Shown here: positions 6,027 to 10,519 of the stretch, piece by piece
Numbering within the stretch: position 1 is the stretch's first letter
Layout: each line of letters begins with the position of its first letter
Assembly: GCA_016839405.1 (NCBI GenBank)
Contig: JAEOUJ010000229.1
Span: 1-10,519 of the forward strand
Origin: Candidatus Gerdarchaeota archaeon
Lineage (GTDB): Archaea > Asgardarchaeota > Heimdallarchaeia > JABLTI01
Length of the DNA stretch: 10,519 nt
Reading direction: 5' to 3'
Program-made: the position numbers and the translations under genes
The notes under the pieces: generated by a model
What the model saw: only the letters and a program-made list of their open reading frames with translations
The model's database searches: none
Told to the model about the DNA's origin: nothing

Positions 6027-6881
6027 ATGTCTATTGTTTTTCGTGAATTCCAGAAATCAGATATATCTATGATTAAAGAATTTTCAAAAAAAGTTACTCC
6101 ATTGTTTGATGATTGGAACACAAATGTACTATTTATGTTGGATGACCCAAAAAATCTACTCTACGGAGCATTTCAGAATAACAAAATATTAGGTTTTGCA
6201 AATCTAAAAAAGAAATCAGAAAAGCTTGCTTGGATAGAAATGGTACGAGTGAGAAAAAATGTCCAAAAGCAAGGTATAGGGACAAGATTGTTTCAATTTG
6301 GAGTTGAAGAAGCAAAGAAACTAAATTATAAAATTATTGGATTTGCTACATAACGTGGAAATATAGGATCATGTAAAATTGGCGAGAAATTAGGCTTCAA
6401 GTTATTAATAGAAGTATTTCCTTATTGGGTTGAAAGTAATAAAGCAGAAATTTTAAAAATAAATGAATCGGCTGATCCAATATCTATAGATGAAGCAATG
6501 AACATAGTACAAAAAATTCCTGAAAGACCAAAAGATTACATTGCTATCGGTTGGGATTTCGCGCCACTAGAAAAATCATTCTTTGACCAAGAACCAGATA
6601 TGAAATTCTATTTAAAAAACAATACAATTCTTCTAGAATATCTTGAACGAAATATCATAACTAATGATGTTAATATGACAAAAGCAATTATTTATGGTGC
6701 AGAAGAAGATGCAGAATATATTATATCAGATTATATTGAACGAAGAAAAAAATATGCTAAATATCTTATTTGCATTACTACTTCAAATTTACAACATATA
6801 CTAAAGAAAATGAAATTCATTCCTTCAATGCACCCAAATGGCACACAGAATACTATTTTGCTTTGGGAAAAAAAATTATAA
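6027..6881 (+). pseudogene. GNAT-family acetyltransferase interrupted by one in-frame TAA
   Basis: The N-terminal part (6027-6350, 108 codons) has the GNAT acetyl-CoA signature VRVRKNVQKQGIGTRL (residues 73-88), with the Q/R-x-x-G-x-G core. It stops at TAA 6351-6353 right after GFAT. The same frame continues without another stop from 6354 to 6881, beginning RGNIGSCKIGEKLGF, exactly the 'N-x-x-S-x-x-I-x-E-K-L-G-F' segment that should follow in a GNAT domain. The pieces therefore form one coding region of 285 codons counting both stops, cut by a single nonsense codon. The remaining 175 residues would finish the GNAT domain and add a second domain ending ILLWEKKL, itself GNAT-like in its last helix and strand. 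Causes could be a recent mutation, an assembly error, or rarely readthrough. A start at ATG 6498 would lack the acetyl-CoA site. GNAT enzymes move an acetyl group from acetyl-CoA to an amine; the substrate is unknown. Confidence 0.8.
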
Positions 6882-6981
6882 TTGAAAAACTGCTTCAAGT
6901 CTTTATCATTTTATTTGTATATGCTTTTAATTTAGATATAAGGTTTTTAAGATTTTAATAATTATTTAATAAATTTAATCG

Positions 6982-7641
6982 ATGTGTATGCTTATGGAAG
7001 AATATTATCGTAAACGGGCTCCTAATTATGAAAAATTCTATCATGAATGTGAGTCTAAAATTAAACAAGCCAATTTGTTTACTGTACAATTACTCAAAGA
7101 GTTTTTAATGAAAAAATCTGTTCTTGAGCTTGCATGTGGTACAGGTTATTGGACTCAATTTCTTTCCCAAACTGCTAAAGGAATTATTGCTACTGACCTT
7201 CTTCCAGAAACTATTTTTTATGCTAAACAAAAAAATTATGTTTCTCCTGTTACTTTTGTTATTGCTGATGCCTATAATTTACCATTTTCAAATAACTCTT
7301 TTGATGGTGGTTTAGCTAATTTCTGGTTTTCTCATATTCCCAAAGATCGTATTGACTCATTTCTCATTAATTTCCACCGTACTCTTAAATCTAAATCGCG
7401 AGTTTTTCTGGCAGATAATAATCCTCAACTACTACCAGATGGAAGGCTTATTTCTTTCCCAAATGATAACAATACCTATAGACATAGAACAGTTAGTGAT
7501 GGTTCTGAACATTATGTATTAAAAAACTACTATACCAAAGATGATCTCATATCTATTTTTAGTAAGCATATTGAAAATTTTAATGAATCAAATGTTTATA
7601 TTGATGATTATTTTTGGCGAGTTGCATATGAAATTTATTAA
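6982..7641 (+). CDS. Class I SAM-dependent methyltransferase
   Basis: A 219-residue Rossmann-fold methyltransferase. Motif I is VLELACGTGYW (47-57). The acidic residue that holds the SAM ribose is probably Asp72 in IIATDLLPE. Motif III is ADAYNLPF (95-102), followed by NSFDGGLANFWFSHI (105-119), the usual 'FD' strand and helix. A later block, YRHRTVSDGSEHYVLKNYY (166-184), is a trait of one Methyltransf_11/25-like subgroup and may help bind substrate. The size fits a small-molecule methyltransferase, but the substrate cannot be named. Starts at ATG 6982, 6988 or 6994 are all possible; homology begins at MEEYYRKRAPNY (6994). No ribosome binding site is seen, and TTTTAATAATTA (6953-6964) could be a TATA box giving a nearly leaderless message. 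It follows the broken acetyltransferase by 100 bases. Confidence 0.88.
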   Translation: MCMLMEEYYRKRAPNYEKFYHECESKIKQANLFTVQLLKEFLMKKSVLELACGTGYWTQFLSQTAKGIIATDLLPETIFYAKQKNYVSPVTFVIADAYNLPFSNNSFDGGLANFWFSHIPKDRIDSFLINFHRTLKSKSRVFLADNNPQLLPDGRLISFPNDNNTYRHRTVSDGSEHYVLKNYYTKDDLISIFSKHIENFNESNVYIDDYFWRVAYEIY

Positions 7642-7689
7642 GCTATTCAATAAATCTTTTATAGCTAGATTAATTCGTTGATAATAATT

Positions 7690-7720
7690 TTGAAATTATA
7701 ACATTGCTAAAAAATTTCAA
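7690..7720. repeat. 8-bp inverted repeat after the methyltransferase gene
   Basis: TTGAAATT (7690-7697) and AATTTCAA (7713-7720) are perfect inverted copies around a 15-base spacer. They lie between the methyltransferase stop and the next gene. It could be a weak terminator or a regulator site; only two GC pairs support it, so chance is quite possible. Confidence 0.25.
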
Positions 7721-7798
7721 TTATTGATTTAAAGAAGCAAAATTTTAATTAAATATTCAATAAATACTTCTATTTATTATATTCAAGGAAGTGGTTAA

Positions 7799-8797
7799 AT
7801 GTCCAATGATAAACCAAAACCATATTTAATAGTAGTAATAATCTCAATAATATTCATAACATTAATGTCAATTGGGATATTTGTTATAATGAGTGGTTGG
7901 ATTCAAAAAACTACAACTAGATATACAGAAGCATCTATTGTTCTAGATAATTTTGGTGATTTAGCAGAAACTGATATTCAAATGATTCTTCAGGATGATT
8001 CTGCTAAATATGAAGTAGCTTATTCCCAGATAAGTGAATTGTATTATTTGAACGATTTATATATTGAAATGATAGAGTATAATTTAACACATACAAATAA
8101 TTTTACACAACAAGATTTTGATGAAATAAAAATAGAATTTACTCTAAAAATGAGGTCAATTATTTCTATTGTTAATAGCACATTTGTTTACCTATATAAT
8201 TCAGTTCAATTAGAAGCAGATGCCACAAATAATTATACTTATAGTGGTTTTGAATTTCTCTTCATAATCAATCAATGGTATACATGGTCCAATTATCATA
8301 CAGAAATTCATCCCGATATTAAAGATTATGTAAATGCATCATTTATATTATTAGGTGTTCCAATAGATATTCCTGAAATTAAACTTAATGTATGGTCATA
8401 CCATTTATATAACAATCTATCAATTTTAGCATTCTTTGGTGCTGGTAAATCTATCAATTATATTACAAATAATCAAGAGAATCTAGACTTATCATTAGTT
8501 AACCTCTCTCTTGATCAACTTAAAGATTATAGCGATGGGTATGTATTACTTAATGAAAAAACGAACGGTCTTATTCAAGATTTTAATAATACTCTAATTA
8601 CATTAGCATTGTCAGGTGTACTTATGGGATTTGCTACTTCTTTTGACAAACTAAATTATCGAAGAATTAGTTTAGTTGTGGGGCTTTTGGTACTTTTGCT
8701 AGCTATTTTCTACTTCTTTTCTGCATTTGGAACTTATATACATATGACTCAAATTGAAGAAGCAATAATTGGTGTTAATGAATTTGTTTATGCATGA
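7799..8797 (+). CDS. Membrane protein with a large sequon-rich outer domain and three transmembrane helices, function unknown
   Basis: A 332-residue protein. One membrane segment lies near residues 9-31, a long hydrophilic domain spans about 32-263, and two more segments lie near 264-281 and 289-312, joined by a short basic loop (DKLNYRR). The positive-inside rule places the N-terminus and this loop inside and the 230-residue domain outside. The outer domain holds seven N-x-S/T sequons (Asn 95, 101, 126, 145, 206, 235, 263), fitting an N-glycosylated archaeal surface protein. It is mostly helical in character, with no Cys and no catalytic motif that I recognise. The layout resembles a sensor-type receptor without its cytoplasmic domain, but no family is claimed. 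GGAAGTGG before ATG 7799 is a suitable ribosome binding site. A hairpin terminator follows its stop. Confidence 0.75.
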   Translation: MSNDKPKPYLIVVIISIIFITLMSIGIFVIMSGWIQKTTTRYTEASIVLDNFGDLAETDIQMILQDDSAKYEVAYSQISELYYLNDLYIEMIEYNLTHTNNFTQQDFDEIKIEFTLKMRSIISIVNSTFVYLYNSVQLEADATNNYTYSGFEFLFIINQWYTWSNYHTEIHPDIKDYVNASFILLGVPIDIPEIKLNVWSYHLYNNLSILAFFGAGKSINYITNNQENLDLSLVNLSLDQLKDYSDGYVLLNEKTNGLIQDFNNTLITLALSGVLMGFATSFDKLNYRRISLVVGLLVLLLAIFYFFSAFGTYIHMTQIEEAIIGVNEFVYA

Positions 8798-8832
8798 AGT
8801 GAATTTATCTCAAAATTCACTCTCATTTTTTT
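8798..8832 (+). terminator. Hairpin terminator between convergent genes
   Basis: AGTGAATTT (8798-8806) pairs perfectly with AAATTCACT (8813-8821) over a 6-base loop, starting directly after the TGA at 8795-8797. A run of seven T follows at 8826-8832, inside the last Lys codons of the minus-strand gene. The stem also begins 2 bases after the minus gene's stop, so it may serve both directions, though only the plus strand has the T-run. Confidence 0.6.
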
Positions 8833-10046
8833 GATTGATATTTAATATAGAATTCTTTCACCCTATCAGATAGAAAAATAATCTCCTTTTTATTCATATT
8901 AACAATAGAAGGCAAATAGGCAATTCCATTATTGAATTTTTTATCTTTTGAGTCATTTTTATATGAGAAATTAAAGAGTTTATATGTTGGATTTGCCAAG
9001 CCAGATATTGTATAACTATTTAGAAATTCTAAAAATTGGTCAACAAGGGATTCAGCTATCAAAATTGTATTATATGGGGTTATTGAACTATTTCCTTTAT
9101 ACCATGGGAAAAAAGTAGAAACTATCTTTGGAGTTAAACATTTAATAAAGTAATTATATTTTTTAGTATAGGTTTTTTCCACTTCTTTATGTTTGTGAAA
9201 ATTCTCATACATTGATTTTAATAATCCCTTTGAAGGTTTAACCATGTACCCATAGTGACTAAAACCAGGATTACTTTTTCTATAACCTTTTGTAATATTT
9301 AATATGTTTATTTTTTTATTGAAAATATTAAACAAATTAATTGTGCATAAAAATGAATATAGAAAAGACCTGCTGTTATAAAGTAAATAAGTTGGAACTT
9401 TCTTTAATAGTTCTTTGAACCTATTCCAAGGTTTTTCTTCTGGTAATTTTTCTATTAATTTTAACAAATCATCAATTAACTTATCATACTTATTCCTAAT
9501 ATGCATGAAACCCCCACCTAGAGCTATTGGTCTTTTATCCATAGCCATTGAATATATTGAAATATCAACAATTTCATCTGCAAATTTAGTTTCAAGTGAG
9601 CCCCCTTGCACTCTATCTTCAATTATTATACATTTATGTTTTTCTTTAAATTCCTTTAAGATTGATAAATCAAAATCTTGACCAAATAAATGTGTAATAA
9701 CAATTAAATCACATTTATCAATAACAGGTATTTTAGAAATTTCATTATATTTTTCATTTAATTCGATTATATGGATATTTTCAGGTTTGACAAATCTTTC
9801 AATTATATTTCTGAAAGATGTATGATGTAATGGAGTAGTTGCTATTACTAAATCTTCTTTATAATAGTGCATCAAACAAATTTCAAATAAAGATCTACAA
9901 GAATAACCTAGCAACATAGTATATTTATCATAATTAATTCTAAGATCGAATGATTCTTTTGTAAGAAGATTTGAAAAATGGCCTATAAATTCTCTCAAAC
10001 TTAAAGGTAAATAATCAGGTGCTGCTTTGATGATAAATTTAGACAT
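8823..10046 (-). CDS. DegT/DnrJ/EryC1/StrS-like PLP-dependent aminotransferase family protein
   Basis: A 407-residue fold-type I PLP protein. VITHLFGQDFDL (116-127) matches the 'HLYGQPADM' strand of the family. IIEDRVQ (141-147) supplies the Asp that pairs with the PLP nitrogen (Asp144). SMAMDK (166-171) aligns with the classic SFHPTK, giving Lys171 as the likely Schiff-base lysine, followed by a Gly-rich GGGF. The C-terminal LPSIVNMNKKEI (near 381-392) matches the usual 'LP-x-x-P-x-M-x-x-E-x-I' end. Most relatives transaminate keto sugars on nucleotide diphosphates for surface polysaccharides. The altered lysine region (MDKRPIALGGG) and a long middle stretch rich in Leu/Phe/Tyr (about 205-245) mark a divergent clade, so the substrate is open. 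GGAAAGGAT precedes the ATG at 10046-10044. It converges with the sequon-rich membrane protein and diverges from the DUF998-like gene. Confidence 0.75.
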   Translation of the reverse strand: MSKFIIKAAPDYLPLSLREFIGHFSNLLTKESFDLRINYDKYTMLLGYSCRSLFEICLMHYYKEDLVIATTPLHHTSFRNIIERFVKPENIHIIELNEKYNEISKIPVIDKCDLIVITHLFGQDFDLSILKEFKEKHKCIIIEDRVQGGSLETKFADEIVDISIYSMAMDKRPIALGGGFMHIRNKYDKLIDDLLKLIEKLPEEKPWNRFKELLKKVPTYLLYNSRSFLYSFLCTINLFNIFNKKINILNITKGYRKSNPGFSHYGYMVKPSKGLLKSMYENFHKHKEVEKTYTKKYNYFIKCLTPKIVSTFFPWYKGNSSITPYNTILIAESLVDQFLEFLNSYTISGLANPTYKLFNFSYKNDSKDKKFNNGIAYLPSIVNMNKKEIIFLSDRVKEFYIKYQSKK

Positions 10047-10180
10047 ATTTAATCCTTTCCTACTTTAGTAATTAATTATATATTTTTTTTTAGATTTTAC
10101 ATGTTATTAAACGTAATATATTTCTATAAGAAATTTTTTTATTATTTATTAAAAATATCATTACTAAATGAGTTATTACA

Positions 10181-10207
10181 ATTTCTATTTCTTGGTTTGA
10201 TAGAAAT
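10181..10207. repeat. 8-bp inverted repeat just before the ribosome binding site of the last gene
   Basis: ATTTCTAT (10181-10188) and ATAGAAAT (10200-10207) are perfect inverted copies around an 11-base loop. The second arm abuts the G-rich ribosome binding site. It could be an operator or an mRNA hairpin controlling the DUF998-like gene; chance is possible in this AT-rich DNA. Confidence 0.3.
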
Positions 10208-10215
10208 GGGAGGGG
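10208..10215 (+). promoter_or_regulatory. Strong Shine-Dalgarno site without a standard start codon at the right distance
   Basis: GGGAGGGG is the best ribosome binding sequence in the window. Nine bases downstream, in the open frame of the DUF998-like protein, stands ATT (10225); ATA (10222) is six bases away. ATG 10206 overlaps the site but gives only MGGV and a stop, and TTG 10226 is out of frame. Confidence 0.55.
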
Positions 10216-10224
10216 TTTAACATA

Positions 10225-10519
10225 ATTGACAAGGAAAATTCACTTACCAAAATAGGAAAATCTAGAACTGAAAAGATTTTGTTTTTCTTTAGATATTGGA
10301 AAAAATCATTAATAGCATATAGTATCTTTGGAGCTATTTTATTTGTAACTAATACCATAATAGCTTCTTTATTTTATTCGGGAGGTTCCCATTATGATCC
10401 TAGTAATCCTGGATATTCTTTTATGTGGAATTATGTAAGTGATTTAGGTAGGACTATATCGCTATCAGGTGATTTGAATAGTATATCAAGAATCATATTT
10501 ACAATTACATTATCACTTG
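10225..10519 (+). CDS. DUF998-like membrane protein, N-terminal part (runs off the right edge)
   Basis: An open frame of 98 codons continues past the window. A basic N-terminus precedes a membrane segment at about residues 29-50. An outer loop follows with YSFMWNYVSDLGRT (64-77), the 'S-x-x-x-N-x-x-S-D-L-G' pattern seen after the first helix in DUF998 proteins. A second helix begins near residue 90. DUF998 is a six- to eight-helix family of unknown function, common in archaea. The frame has no ATG, GTG or TTG near the strong GGGAGGGG site. The upstream in-frame stop is at 10201-10203, so ATT 10225 is proposed as a non-standard start. TTG 10279 is the first standard start but has no ribosome site and would drop 18 residues. 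The gene diverges from the minus-strand PLP protein, sharing a 178-base regulatory region. Confidence 0.65.
   Translation, partial: MDKENSLTKIGKSRTEKILFFFRYWKKSLIAYSIFGAILFVTNTIIASLFYSGGSHYDPSNPGYSFMWNYVSDLGRTISLSGDLNSISRIIFTITLSL

Noticed and set aside
6133..6315. Minus-strand open frame of 60 codons inside the acetyltransferase
   Set aside because: Lies wholly opposite the clear GNAT motif region and has no recognisable features.
6498..6881. Separate 127-codon gene starting at ATG 6498
   Set aside because: The same frame is open back to the TAA at 6351-6353 and carries GNAT sequence there, so this ATG is internal to the broken gene.
6770..6958. Plus-strand open frame of 62 codons in another frame
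   Set aside because: Overlaps the 3' part of the acetyltransferase frame; no ribosome site and no family features.
7124..7315. Plus-strand hydrophobic frame of 63 codons
   Set aside because: It is a shifted reading of the methyltransferase core; the Leu run comes from T-rich codons of the real frame.
9415..9681. Plus-strand frame of 88 codons
   Set aside because: Opposite strand of the DegT-like gene, covering its lysine and Asp motifs; no independent coding signs.
10121..10140. TTTCTATAAGAAA followed by seven T as a terminator
   Set aside because: Stem of only five AT-rich pairs with a 3-base loop, and no gene ends nearby on the plus strand.
1..10519. CRISPR array, insertion sequence or attachment site
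   Set aside because: No spaced direct repeats, transposase or integrase frame, or terminal inverted repeats were seen.

Overview
The window is about 10.5 kb of very AT-rich DNA that reads as archaeal. The evidence is a THEP1-type NTPase, LVIVD beta-propeller proteins with an N-terminal signal and a C-terminal membrane anchor, a DUF998-like membrane protein, short or absent mRNA leaders, TATA-like boxes at archaeal spacing, and oligo-T gene ends. The mix of families and the low GC content would fit an Asgard (Lokiarchaeia-like) archaeon. That assignment is inference; no rRNA or other marker gene is present.

Layout. The first 214 bases are the 3' end of an alpha-oxoamine synthase-type PLP enzyme. 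A THEP1-family NTPase (280-795) and a small cupin protein (826-1206) follow on the same strand, only 30 bases apart. Bases 1350-4824 hold a three-gene surface or membrane block: an LVIVD-repeat anchored protein, a protein with about eight membrane segments, and a second LVIVD-repeat protein clearly paralogous to the first.

Bases 4825-5222 have no gene. The first part is an A-rich, C-poor tract. The second is a striking GC-rich island with two strong hairpins, a T-tail, and a TATA-like box about 25 bases before the first hairpin. It is the best candidate here for an undescribed structured RNA.

After the island come an AroM-family protein (5223-5903), a GNAT acetyltransferase gene broken by one in-frame TAA (6027-6881), and a class I SAM methyltransferase (6982-7641). 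Next is a three-helix membrane protein with a large, N-glycosylation-sequon-rich outer domain (7799-8797). A hairpin terminator separates it from a convergent DegT/DnrJ-like PLP protein on the minus strand (8823-10046). A DUF998-like membrane protein diverges from that gene and runs off the right edge. It has a strong ribosome binding site but no ATG, GTG or TTG at the expected distance.

How the genes work together. There is no single obvious pathway. The LVIVD/8-TM/LVIVD block probably works at the cell surface. The AroM, GNAT and methyltransferase genes look like separately transcribed accessory enzymes. No mobile element, CRISPR array, tRNA or rRNA was seen.
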